46,374 bases of DNA from CAYONQ01 sp964405375 (GTDB lineage Bacteria > Planctomycetota > Phycisphaerae > Sedimentisphaerales > Anaerobacaceae), in the NCBI GenBank assembly GCA_964405375.1, contig CAYONQ010000010.1, forward strand, positions 1-46,374, given 5' to 3'. Position numbers and translations under genes: made by a program. Positions 27,095-35,772 of the stretch are shown in pieces (within the stretch, counting starts at the first letter, position 1; each line of letters begins with the position of its first letter). The notes under the pieces are model-generated. The model did not search any database and was not told the origin of the DNA. It saw only the letters and a list, made by a program, of their open reading frames with translations.

Positions 27095-29653
27095 ATGAAA
27101 AACCTGATTCTCGCTTTTATATTCCTGCTGTTAGTCCCTTATACTGCGGCCGCAGACCCCAATCACCCTTTTCTCATCGTGGCTGAATCGAACTACCCGG
27201 CCCTTCGCGCACTTGCCTCGCAATCACCCTGGAGCAATATGAAGGCCGACGCAATCAAGGACGTGCAGAATCTTGTTTACAACCCGGCGGATGATTATAG
27301 CACAAAGGTAAACCGGATGAATGACATCGTCGGCGCCGGCGCTTTAGCGTATATCCTCGACCCGAACAACAGCTCCACCTACGTAAGCAAGCTTTACAGC
27401 ACTATGATGAACTGGTCCGACCTGCGGGCAGGATTAGACAAAGGTGATTGGTCTCATACCGTACCTCCGGGCAGCCCATTTTTCCAGTCTGTTCTGACCC
27501 TGGACATTATATACAACGACCTGACACCCAGCCAGCGCAGCGACATCGAGGCCGAACTGCAACAGGTGGCCGACTGGTACAACTCAAACAACACATCCTG
27601 GCAATTAAACCTGTATGGCGTACGGGGAATATGGGCTATCTATACCAACGACCGTGCCCGCATCGATGCTGCCAAGAACGACTATCGAAACGAATTGTCC
27701 ACCCAATTAACCGAAGATGGTGTTATTAACCATTCTGTCACATACGCCAACACGCGTCTTGGCAGTAACCGCTTCGCAAAGGCCTATTTTATGGACGTCC
27801 TCGAGTTTACCGGTGAAGACAACAACTATTATTCGAACAGCACTATTCAGGCCTTTATGGAGTGGATGTACGGTTATTCGAATACACCGTTCAGACTAAA
27901 CTATACCTTTGGCGACGCACTTCCGAACCGCAACAAACTAACAAGTGGTCCCGGGCAGTTTCGAACCGGCCGGTTCTCAGCGGGGGCAGAGAAATATGCT
28001 GCCTGGAACAACGCCGGCTGGACGCCGCCCGGCCGATTGCTTTATTACGTCTTTATGACTAAACCGTGGCCTGACCCCGAAAGAACACCCAGCCGAATCT
28101 TCCACGATGGCGGCGCATGGTTTATCGAGGCAGGCGATTCAAACCACGCTCTTGCAGGGGCCTTATGGAACTGCAAAAGTTTCGACGGGCATTCACACAA
28201 GGAAACCAACGCCATCCATCTGGCTGCCTACGGCGAGCACGTCCTGCGAAACTCCGGCTACTGCGGCTGGGGCGAAGGCACTCTCGGCTATTCCTGGGAC
28301 TACATCCACAATTATGCCAAGTCGAGCAACACGGTTCTCATCAATGACACTGACCACATCGCCAAGTCAGGAGCAGGCATCACCGAGGGCTTCACCGCGC
28401 CCGGCTTCGATTATGGCAGCGGCGACTCCGGCAATGCACTTTCGGGCGGTCACCATCAGCGCAACTTCGTGTTTATCCACCCCCACAACGGCGCCAACGG
28501 CTACTGGCTGCTTTTCGATGAAGTGAACGCCGACAGTTCAAGCGACCCGGCAAATGTCGCATTGCACCCCAACTCGGACGATTGCAACATTGTTTCAGCG
28601 AATCGAGAATACAGATGGAAAATCGGTCCTTACACCTGCAGCGGCCACGATGTCTATATCAGCATATTCCTCGGCACAGCCCCGGCCTCCGCGAGCATCG
28701 AGGATGGCCTTTTAGCATCCTACGACAACGAATCCTTTATCGGCAAGTATCTGTACTCAACCTACGACACTGACGACAGCGGAAAACGCAATACCGTAAC
28801 AGTCCTGTTTCCACACGATGACACACACACCAAGGCGGATATGACGAGGATATCGGGGGCCGGCTACTCAGGAGCAAGCGTAATACACAGCAGCTCCGTC
28901 AAGGACATCGCTCTGGAGTCTTCGGGCGATGAAGTAGTAACACATAACAGCTTTTCATTCAGAGGTCTTGCAAGCTGGCACCGCCTGCAGAACAGCTCGC
29001 CAACCTCCGCCTTCGTGCGAAAGGGACGATATCTGGATATCGGCTCGACACCCTATATAGGGCTTGAGTCACCCAACGATGTTACTGTTTACATTGAAGG
29101 CCCGGCCGGCAGAATCATCTCTCCCGGCACACCTGTTACCTTCTACTACCCCTGGATTACCGGCGTCTCTCTAAATGGCGGCCCACCACTATCGAACGTC
29201 AGCTCAGGTCCCTGCTGGGTCCAGGTGAATATCCCCTCGGGAACACACGAGATAGAATTCGTGATACACCCCGCCGCCAACGTCGACTTCGATGGCGACC
29301 TCGAGGTGGATCTGGAGGATCTCGCCGTGTTTGTAGAACAATGGCTACTATCAACGCTATCAGCGGATATTGCTCTTGATACAGGCGACGGGATTGTGAA
29401 CTTCCTGGACTGGGCAGGCTTTGCGGATGCCTGGCAAACTACACCATCCTCGCCAAACTGGAATTCAAAATGTGACATTGCTCCCGAAAACGGTGATGAC
29501 ATAATCGACCTGAATGACCTGGCCGTTTTCGTGGACCAGTGGTTGCAGCTCGGCGCTTATTGCGCTGACACTGCTCCAAATGAAGGTGATGGAATAGTTA
29601 ATCTGCTCGACTTTACTGTGTTGGCCGAGAATTGGCTGGCAAGTGCCAAATAG
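27095..29653 (+). CDS. secreted heparinase II/III-like polysaccharide lyase with dockerin-like tail
   Basis: An 852-residue exported protein with a clear signal peptide (MKNLILAFIFLLLVPYTAAA). The part to about residue 320 is helical, like the alpha-toroid of heparinase II/III-type lyases. From about 335 come FHDGGAWFIEAGD and GHSHKETNAIHLAAYGEHVLRNSG, typical of the second, beta-sandwich domain with metal and catalytic histidines. The last 120 residues hold four EF-hand-like units (DFDGDLEVDLEDLAVFVEQWL, then DTGDGIVNFLD, NGDDIIDLNDLAVFVDQWL and EGDGIVNLLDFTVLAENWL). These units are the dockerin-like tail common on planctomycete secreted enzymes. The substrate is probably an acidic polysaccharide, but this is not decided. 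It is a single gene, with no sulfatase or transporter beside it. Confidence 0.85.
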   Translation: MKNLILAFIFLLLVPYTAAADPNHPFLIVAESNYPALRALASQSPWSNMKADAIKDVQNLVYNPADDYSTKVNRMNDIVGAGALAYILDPNNSSTYVSKLYSTMMNWSDLRAGLDKGDWSHTVPPGSPFFQSVLTLDIIYNDLTPSQRSDIEAELQQVADWYNSNNTSWQLNLYGVRGIWAIYTNDRARIDAAKNDYRNELSTQLTEDGVINHSVTYANTRLGSNRFAKAYFMDVLEFTGEDNNYYSNSTIQAFMEWMYGYSNTPFRLNYTFGDALPNRNKLTSGPGQFRTGRFSAGAEKYAAWNNAGWTPPGRLLYYVFMTKPWPDPERTPSRIFHDGGAWFIEAGDSNHALAGALWNCKSFDGHSHKETNAIHLAAYGEHVLRNSGYCGWGEGTLGYSWDYIHNYAKSSNTVLINDTDHIAKSGAGITEGFTAPGFDYGSGDSGNALSGGHHQRNFVFIHPHNGANGYWLLFDEVNADSSSDPANVALHPNSDDCNIVSANREYRWKIGPYTCSGHDVYISIFLGTAPASASIEDGLLASYDNESFIGKYLYSTYDTDDSGKRNTVTVLFPHDDTHTKADMTRISGAGYSGASVIHSSSVKDIALESSGDEVVTHNSFSFRGLASWHRLQNSSPTSAFVRKGRYLDIGSTPYIGLESPNDVTVYIEGPAGRIISPGTPVTFYYPWITGVSLNGGPPLSNVSSGPCWVQVNIPSGTHEIEFVIHPAANVDFDGDLEVDLEDLAVFVEQWLLSTLSADIALDTGDGIVNFLDWAGFADAWQTTPSSPNWNSKCDIAPENGDDIIDLNDLAVFVDQWLQLGAYCADTAPNEGDGIVNLLDFTVLAENWLASAK

Positions 29654-29832
29654 CTGCTTTATTGTGAAGATAATTGAAAATAAAAGGGCCTATGAGCAGG
29701 AAACACAACAAGGCCAAACAAACTCTATAAGTTATATTCCTTATATCTTTCTATAGAGTGTTCTTTCGCCGATGCCTAAAATCCTATACTTTCTTCAAAG
29801 ACTTAAATACATTTAAAATTTCATTTTTGAAT

Positions 29833-30147
29833 CTACGAGCAACCCATCGAGTTGCCGCAGTTGTAGCATTTATAGCAGGTGCCGTTGCGAACGGTAATCG
29901 CTCCGCAGATATCGCAGCATGGCGCATCATCGGAAAAATGCTCAAACTGTGCGTTGAATTGCTGCAAAACCGCCATCTCCGCCTGCGATAGGCCGGCATC
30001 GTCGCCAACCGCTGAACCGACCATCACCCCGATTCGATTCGCCAAGCCGGTAAATCTGCCTTTTGCAGTAGTGGAAAGTTTTTCAGTTTCCTCGTTCAGG
30101 GCCAGCGTGTCCTTATCTTTGGGCCTTGATTTGATTTTTGCCTTTCG
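29833..30147 (-). pseudogene. C-terminal remnant of B12-dependent ribonucleotide reductase
   Basis: The minus strand is open from a TAA at 30148-30150 to the TAG at 29833, about 104 codons with no good start. The end (CCDICGAITVRNGTCYKCYNCGNSMGCS, split into its CxxC pairs) is the zinc-ribbon tail of class II, adenosylcobalamin-dependent ribonucleotide reductase, NrdJ. The part before it (TGLANRIGVMVGSAV, LSQAEMAVLQQF) also fits the region before that tail. The catalytic barrel and allosteric domains are missing: upstream is a palindromic repeat and non-coding sequence. An alternative is a naturally separate tail protein starting at the TTG at 30045 (70 residues), but no ribosome-binding site is seen. 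Confidence 0.65.
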
Positions 30148-30168
30148 TTATGATTTCTTCATTGTCCA

Positions 30169-30215
30169 CCCCGTTAGAGACAGAAAACACTTCAGTGGAC
30201 TAATCTCTAACGGGG
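30169..30215. repeat. perfect 12-bp inverted repeat CCCCGTTAGAGA
   Basis: CCCCGTTAGAGA (30169-30180) and TCTCTAACGGGG (30204-30215) are perfect inverted copies separated by 23 bases. There is no T run, so it is not an intrinsic terminator. It lies directly beyond the broken edge of the ribonucleotide reductase remnant and looks like a dispersed palindromic element. Confidence 0.7.
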
Positions 30216-30722
30216 CACACTGATAAGATGCGCAAAGTCGGCTATCTGTTCCGTTAATTTTCGAGTTTTTCTGCATATTTTTGGTTTTTTCCACCGGTTC
30301 AGACAATAATCGCAATACTTATAGTCTATAACAAAACCTAAAATGACTTTAATAAAGGTGTTTGGATTCCCGCTTTCGCGGGAATGACAGAAAGCGACGA
30401 GCGGTTTTGTTACAAGCTATTAGTTTCATAATGGAGCTAACCACAGCGTTTTGAAGGCAGGGTCGGTATGAAAAAAACGGATACGAATTATGATGGCAAA
30501 CAGGAATTATGATAGTTTTTTGAGTCTGCCTTCATACCTCAATTTAACCGTATTGTACCACAAAACAGGGTAATTTTGCAAGGATTTTTTGCGGATTTCG
30601 GGAGATTTTTTCAGTTTTAGGGGTCGTCCGCCTTCGCTTTCACCTTCGCTCTCTCCTTCGCTGAAGCTACGGAGAATCCAAAGCTTCGGAGAATCCAAGG
30701 TCACGCCGTGGCAAACATAGCA
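30216..30722. other. spacer with low-complexity sequence
   Basis: No credible gene. Besides the palindrome at 30366-30385 it holds a CTTCGCT-rich low-complexity stretch (about 30630-30665) and two copies of CTTCGGAGAATCCAA or a close variant (about 30668-30698). The minus-strand open frame across it (30507-30704) translates this repeat into Ser-Glu-Gly units and is not a gene. Confidence 0.5.
30366..30385. repeat. ATTCCCGC-TTTC-GCGGGAAT palindrome
   Basis: A perfect 8-bp hairpin, ATTCCCGC/GCGGGAAT with loop TTTC, followed by GACA. This phrase is common between genes in many environmental bacteria and behaves like a REP-type element. Confidence 0.6.
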
Positions 30723-30922
30723 TCGCCGTTTCGGCGACGGCTAAACAAATATAAGAAACCTACGGCGGACTGCGCTCGGGATGATAACCCTGCCATCAAG
30801 ATGGCAGGGCTAAACGAAGCGGATTTGAGAACCCCCGAAGTGCAAGACTTCGGAGGCTAAATATACTTGTGGTGCGTAGTGCGTATCCGTAATAACCCCC
30901 ACCACGCGGGGTGGGGGCTAAG
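30723..30922. repeat. array of four different hairpins with shared flanks
   Basis: Four hairpins with unrelated stems, each followed by CTAAA or CTAAG: (1) TCGCCG-TTT-CGGCGA (30723-30737), then CGGCTAAAC; (2) CCCTGCCATC-AA-GATGGCAGGG (30788-30809), then CTAAAC; (3) CCCCCGAAGT-GCAAG-ACTTCGGAGG (30832-30856, one mismatch), then CTAAAT; (4) CCCCCACC-ACGCGG-GGTGGGGG (30896-30917), then CTAAGT. Units 2-4 are preceded by AACCC. Only the flanks and pairing are conserved, not the stem sequence. Confidence 0.75.
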
Positions 30923-30955
30923 TAATTTTGAGATTCTTTCCGGCGCTGCCGGTCA

Positions 30956-32008
30956 TTAATATCCGTTCCAGAGATATAATACCCGCGGTGTGGTAAACTC
31001 GTAGAGCGCAGCCCTGTCGAGCTTTATAGCTTCGCCTCGTGAGCTTAAAAGATTGGCCAGAGAGAACGGCCTTCGATATTCGACCACGTGCGGCTCCTCG
31101 ATACCCGCCATCAGAGAGAGCGTTTCTATGGCGTCGTCAAGATAGCCGATTTCGTCTATGAGCTTTTCGTCGAGGGCCTCCTGTGCACCGTAAATACTGC
31201 CGTCGGCCAAGTTCCTGACATCGGCCAGCGCAAGTGACGGCCTGCCGTCGGCGACAAGCTGGATGAACCTCTCGTAAGCGGGATTGATTAGCTTGTCCTG
31301 CAGGTACTGTCTTTGTTCGTCCGTAGGCGGCTGGAACGGTGTCGGCCAGTCTTTTTTCAGGCCTGACTTGACAATCACCGGCTGAATGCCGAGCTTGTCT
31401 TCGAGCAGCTCCTGCAAAACGAAATATCCTCCCATCACGCCGATAGAACCGGTAATTACGGTCGGCTCGGCGATGATTTTCTCACAGGCAACGGATGTAT
31501 AATAGCCGCCCGACGCGGCGACGCCCTGCATAAATGCAACGACGGGTTTGTCCGTCTGCCGGCGATACTTTAATATCTCGTTGTGAATCTGGTCGCTGGC
31601 TGAAATCGTCCCGCCCGGCGAATCGACGCGGATAATCAGTCCCTTGACGTGCTGGTCCTTACGTGCCCGCTTTAGCTGCCGATACACTTCCTGCGACTGC
31701 TCGTCGTCTATTACGCCCTGCAGCTTAATCACTGCGATTTTAGTTGTTCTCTGGCCCGGCTGGATAACCTCTTCGGTGAAAATATCCTTCTGTCCCGCTG
31801 CAAAAAACATCATAACCACACCGACCAGCATTATAAACAGCACGACATTCGCCAGTATCGAGAGGGCCGTGACAATGCCCCAGAAAATCTTCCAGCCGGT
31901 TCGCTTTTTAGGCGGTTTGTCCGCAGGCGGTGTGCCTTGAGGCGGGTAAGAGACCGGCTCTGACGGCTGCGGCGGTTCTATGCGAGTATTATCCTGCTCA
32001 AAATCCAT
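30956..32008 (-). CDS. sppA: signal peptide peptidase SppA-type serine protease
   Basis: A membrane protease that degrades leftover signal peptides. A Pro-rich N-terminus leads into one membrane segment (WGIVTALSILANVVLFIMLV, about residues 45-70), then the S49 catalytic domain: RVDSPGGTISASDQI, GVAASGGYYTSVA with the serine nucleophile, TGSIGVMGG, and SGLKKDWPTPF where the general-base lysine lies. I start at the ATG at 32008 (350 residues), with AGGGG upstream, rather than the TTG two codons before. Confidence 0.93.
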   Translation of the reverse strand: MDFEQDNTRIEPPQPSEPVSYPPQGTPPADKPPKKRTGWKIFWGIVTALSILANVVLFIMLVGVVMMFFAAGQKDIFTEEVIQPGQRTTKIAVIKLQGVIDDEQSQEVYRQLKRARKDQHVKGLIIRVDSPGGTISASDQIHNEILKYRRQTDKPVVAFMQGVAASGGYYTSVACEKIIAEPTVITGSIGVMGGYFVLQELLEDKLGIQPVIVKSGLKKDWPTPFQPPTDEQRQYLQDKLINPAYERFIQLVADGRPSLALADVRNLADGSIYGAQEALDEKLIDEIGYLDDAIETLSLMAGIEEPHVVEYRRPFSLANLLSSRGEAIKLDRAALYEFTTPRVLYLWNGY

Positions 32009-32031
32009 AATCAACCCCTTTCAATGTTTAT

Positions 32032-33042
32032 CTATTTCACGAACTGCTCGAATTCCCGTTCCAACTGCTGCTTTGTTCTATTTTCTTCGTAAATAATCAT
32101 CCGAAACCCAAAATACGCCGCCTCACCGGCCTGCAACTGAAACCCAAACGGCTGCGGATTGGCCTGACCCCGGCTTTTCTCAAAGACATACTGACCCAAC
32201 GGATTGGCGCTGAACAGCCCGTATCCTCTTGCGTGCCAATAGGTCGGATAGTTTACGCTGGCCGGATGGTTAAAAATAGCGATGCCGACCATCCGCCCGT
32301 CTTTTTGGCCCTGCAGCCGGACCCATCGCGCACGTTTACCCCATACATTTTCGGTGGTTTCATCCCCGGCGGAGTTCAGATATCTGCCCGTGCCGGAATA
32401 CTTTTTCCCGGCATCTTCTCTCAACCAGTCGGCAACCCGAATCGCAAACATACCTTCCTTAGTGTCACTAAACACCACCTTTGTATCCCGTGCGGTAAGG
32501 TGCATACTAAAATCAATAATATACTCGTTTTCACCCGCCTGAAATACCATTTTTCTTTTCTCTTCCAACAGCACCTGACCGCTTTTGCCCACCCAGTGCA
32601 TAACCGTTGAGAGCATACCCCTGCCGGTTCCCCCCGTCATTTCCGTTATCTTTATGTGTTTAATCTGCGGCGGTGGGCCGGTATTGCCCCAGAAGCCATC
32701 GTTGTTGACCTCGTCATAAGTGAAGAAAACGCCTGCGTGATGCGGATGGTCTTCACTTTCACCTGCCAGCTTCGTCAGCGGGTAGCCGCGACTTACCACT
32801 ATACCTGAAGGGCTACACACTGGAAACAGTACCGGTTTTTTCAGCTCATCGCCGTAAAGGTAGCTGGTAAGCAGCTTGCCTCCGACCATAACATCAATTT
32901 TTTTATCGCCCGGCACAAACTCAACTTTGTCGGCGGCGAATTTCATTCCGGTCTTTTGTCCCTCGTTACAGGAAGATGTAACTACCAGAGCAGTCACCAG
33001 TCCAGCTAAAATTAGACGGGTTAAAGTCATCTTTCCGACCAT
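32032..33042 (-). CDS. DUF6807 (PmoA-like) family exported protein
   Basis: An exported protein of 336 residues related to the DUF6807 family, sometimes labelled methane oxygenase PmoA in annotations although it has nothing to do with methane oxidation. ESEDHPHHAGVFFTYDEVNNDGFWG and GIAIFNHPASVNYPTYWHARGYGLFSANPLG are the family blocks, split here by about 130 residues. The N-terminus is a signal peptide ending VVTSSC, an imperfect lipobox, so it may be a lipoprotein. The ATG at 33042 has AGAGGA seven bases upstream. Such proteins usually sit in carbohydrate-use regions; the reaction is unknown to me. Confidence 0.82.
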   Translation of the reverse strand: MVGKMTLTRLILAGLVTALVVTSSCNEGQKTGMKFAADKVEFVPGDKKIDVMVGGKLLTSYLYGDELKKPVLFPVCSPSGIVVSRGYPLTKLAGESEDHPHHAGVFFTYDEVNNDGFWGNTGPPPQIKHIKITEMTGGTGRGMLSTVMHWVGKSGQVLLEEKRKMVFQAGENEYIIDFSMHLTARDTKVVFSDTKEGMFAIRVADWLREDAGKKYSGTGRYLNSAGDETTENVWGKRARWVRLQGQKDGRMVGIAIFNHPASVNYPTYWHARGYGLFSANPLGQYVFEKSRGQANPQPFGFQLQAGEAAYFGFRMIIYEENRTKQQLEREFEQFVK

Positions 33043-33096
33043 TGCCACATCCTCTTTCTATTCACTTAAGTATTTTCTGTGTATTTACACACGGTA

Positions 33097-33573
33097 TCAC
33101 TGCTCAAGGCCGAAGATTTCAAGCCATTGTTTGGTCTCGCTTTCGCTGATTCCGTGGCGTTTTGCCGCCGGCTCGCTCGCCGTTCTCTTTCGGCTCAACT
33201 GCTTTTGCAGATTGCTCCAGAAGACCTCGGACTTTACCGGTGTCGCTTTTCTTCTGCGGGCAGCATCGCGCAGCCGGCGGTCACTGCTTACGACCGTCAA
33301 TCTCTTCGGGGCGGTATTTGCCGTTATCTTGTGCTCTATCACCGTATCGCAGTCGGTGGCCCGCCCGGAGAAAAGGACCTCGAGGTTGCTTATATTATCG
33401 AATCCGCTTTTGTCCCGCGGCCCTGTGCCGTCAAAGACAATCTCGCCTTTTTCACCGGCTAATTTCAAGTATCTGCCGATAATCCGGCACAACTGAACAT
33501 CAGTGATTGACTCGAAATCCTCGCTCGCTTTCTGAATCGCCCAGAGCAGATTATGACCGTCAATAATAATCAT
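33097..33573 (-). CDS. NYN/PIN-like nuclease of the YacP/Rae1 family
   Basis: A 158-residue protein with the NYN-domain acidic residues: MIIIDGHNLL at the start, GEIVFDGTGP, ATDCDTVIEHKI and VVSSDRRLRDAARRR. This order is that of YacP (Rae1), a ribosome-associated endoribonuclease in Bacillus. The basic C-terminal tail (KQLSRKRTASEPAAKRHG) may bind RNA. Its ATG overlaps the stop of the ankyrin gene as ATGA, so both are on one transcript. Confidence 0.85.
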   Translation of the reverse strand: MIIIDGHNLLWAIQKASEDFESITDVQLCRIIGRYLKLAGEKGEIVFDGTGPRDKSGFDNISNLEVLFSGRATDCDTVIEHKITANTAPKRLTVVSSDRRLRDAARRRKATPVKSEVFWSNLQKQLSRKRTASEPAAKRHGISESETKQWLEIFGLEQ

Positions 33574-35685
33574 AAATCTTTCTCAACCGCACCGTGTCTG
33601 CGGAGTAAATCAGTTAGTTCCTTATGATCATTTTTGATGGCAATATCCAGAGGAGTATCCCCGCGAGCATTTTTAGCGTTAATATCCGCTCCCTTGTCGA
33701 TAAGAAACTCGGCTATATTCTTATGACCTGTTACTGCTGCCCAAAACAGTGGTGTCCATTTCCACGACGAATCTTTAAAATTGACCAGTTCGGGATTTTG
33801 AGCTAATAGAGATTCTACCTTATCAATTTCGCCTTGTACTACCGCATCAAAAATCTCAGAACCCATATTCCCTCCATGTTTGCGGAGAAGTTCGGCCACT
33901 TCTTCGTGGCCGTAGCCAACGGCACAATACAAAGGAGTTATGCCATCATCAGCTTTAACATTTACATCAGCTCCCTTGACAATGAGAAGCTTTGCTATAT
34001 CCATGTGGCCATAGTAGGCCGCCCAGTACAGAGAGGCTTGGCCGTTTTCATCTCTGGCGCTCATATCTGCGCCCCTTGCGATGAGAAACTCGGCTACATC
34101 CTTATGGTCCTTTTGGACTGCCCTGTGCAAAGGAGTACGGCCGTCTTCATCTTTAGCGTTAACATCAGCTCCCTTGTTAATGAAAAGTTTGGCTATGTCA
34201 CTGTGACCTTCAGTAAGTGCCCTATGCAAAGGAGTACGGCCGCGAGCATTTTTAGCGTTAACATCCGCTCCTTTGTCAATGAGAAGCTTCGCTATATCCA
34301 TGTGGCCATAGTAGGCCGCCCAGTACAGAGAGGTTTGGCCGTTTTCATCTCTGGCGCTCATATCTGCGCCCCTTGCGATGAGAAACTCGNNNNNNNNNNN
34401 NNNNNNNNNNNNNNNNNNNNNNNNNNNNNNNNNNNNNNNNNNNNNNNNNNNNNNNNNNNNNNNNNNNNNNNNNNNNNNNNNNNNNNNNNGCTACATCCTT
34501 ATGGTCCTCTTGGACTGCCCTGTGCAAAGGAGTTCCGCCATCGTCATCTTTAGCATTAACATTTGCTCCTTTGGCAATGAGAAGTTCGACTATATCCTTA
34601 TAATTGTTGGCGGTTGCAAAATGGAGAGGAGTGTAGCCACCCCATAGTCTATACTGGCGTTCTCCCTTATCTTTTTGCCATTCTTTTATTTGGACACCCT
34701 TATATTCTGCGTTGACATCTGCTCCCTTTTCGATCAGAAACTCAGCTATCTCTATCTGGTCTGTTTGGGCTGCTAAGTGCAAAAGTGGCAACGCTTCCTC
34801 ATCATAAGCCTCGAGTAATGTTGGATGATTCTCCACCAAAGGTTTTAGTTTTTCAAGGTCTCCCGATTCGATTATATCGCGAATCGGTTTCCTTGGTAAA
34901 GAATATGTATCATAGAACCTTTCTGCCAATTCCATATATCTTTGAACCTGCTCTATTGAGACCTTCTTTCCAGAGGATTGTTTGATCTTATCAATATCAT
35001 CAAGTTTGTTGTACACTCCTTCGTATCTTATCCAGAATGTATCGTCTCTTCTGCCCTCGTAGCGAACTACATCGTATACTCCACCGGATTTGGCTAACAA
35101 CGTACAAGATTCGAGTTCACCCGCCTGTTCGCTTGGAGAAGGAACAATGAAAGAAAACATTAAAGTAGAATCTGCTAATTTAAAGAGTCCCTCTTGGCTA
35201 GATATTTCTTTTCCTTTAATCTTCAGACGCATGTTTGGCGTGTTGCGTATGTCCTTTATGCTTTTCCCTTGCAATTGTTTCCTAATATCTTTGTCATTTA
35301 TACAGAAAATTGCAAGCCCATGACCTAGTGAGTAGTTATATCTGATGATTTTAGCTTCGCTTAAGCCCCAACATTCATATTCTTCCGAAGAGCCTGAACG
35401 GTCTATATTTTCTTCAAATTCTTCTGGTTTATTTCTGCTCAATTCGTCCATTTCATTAAAGACTTCGTTTTCCGGCTCGGAATAAGGATATGTTTGGCTT
35501 CCTTCCTCATTAACATCGACGGTGGCTGTCAATTCCGGCTTCTTTGCCAACATCGACTCCATTTCTTTAAGGTTCCTTGCACTTTCCGCATCCTCAAATT
35601 CACTAACGGAATGTCCATAACCGTTGACTATTAAACCAGCAAATAAAGCCACCAATCCCACAATCATTTTTTCTCTATTAGCCAT
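33570..35685 (-). CDS. exported ankyrin-repeat protein, interrupted by the scaffold gap
   Basis: One gene, split by 100 N. The start is the ATG at 35685 with AAGGAG upstream; a hydrophobic signal segment follows (MIVGLVALFAGLIVNGYG), so the protein is exported or membrane-anchored. About residues 30-280 have no recognised domain. From about 285 to the end it is a run of 33-residue ankyrin repeats (pattern G-x-TPLH-x-A-x-x-x-GH-x-DIAKLLI-x-KGADVNAK), about ten without those lost in the gap. Without the N run the coding length is a multiple of three (671 residues), and the repeat reads smoothly across the joint (HKDV then AEFLIARGAD). It overlaps the NYN gene downstream by four bases. Confidence 0.8.
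33997..34500 (-). repeat. 297-bp near-identical duplication inside the ankyrin gene
   Basis: Sequence starting near 33997 and sequence starting near 34294 are almost identical over at least 96 bases up to the gap (one difference seen, CTTGG versus TTTGG), and again beyond it. The offset is 297 bases, exactly three 99-base ankyrin units, showing a recent in-frame duplication. Confidence 0.8.
34390..34489. other. assembly gap, 100 N
   Basis: Exactly 100 N, the usual placeholder for a gap of unknown size. The left edge (GAGAAACTCG) and right edge (GCTACATCCTTATGG) abut directly in the intact copy 297 bases away, so the true gap may be zero or a whole number of repeat units. Confidence 0.95.
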
Positions 35686-35772
35686 TATAATTCTCCTTAT
35701 TTTTCGAAAGTTTGTAGTCTGAAATGCATTTAGCAAAACGCCCTGCTTTTTTCACTTTTTAGGATTTAGTTT

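Noticed and set aside
30507..30704. 65-codon minus-strand frame with Ser-Glu-Gly repeats
   Set aside because: It is the translation of a CTTCGCT-type low-complexity repeat and has no start signals.
32032..33042. Reading the PmoA-like label as methane oxidation
   Set aside because: The DUF6807 family only shares a misleading name; the protein is exported and soluble, unlike particulate methane monooxygenase.
33834..34553. Plus-strand frames opposite the ankyrin repeats
   Set aside because: Periodic shadow of the 99-base repeat on the other strand, and running through N.
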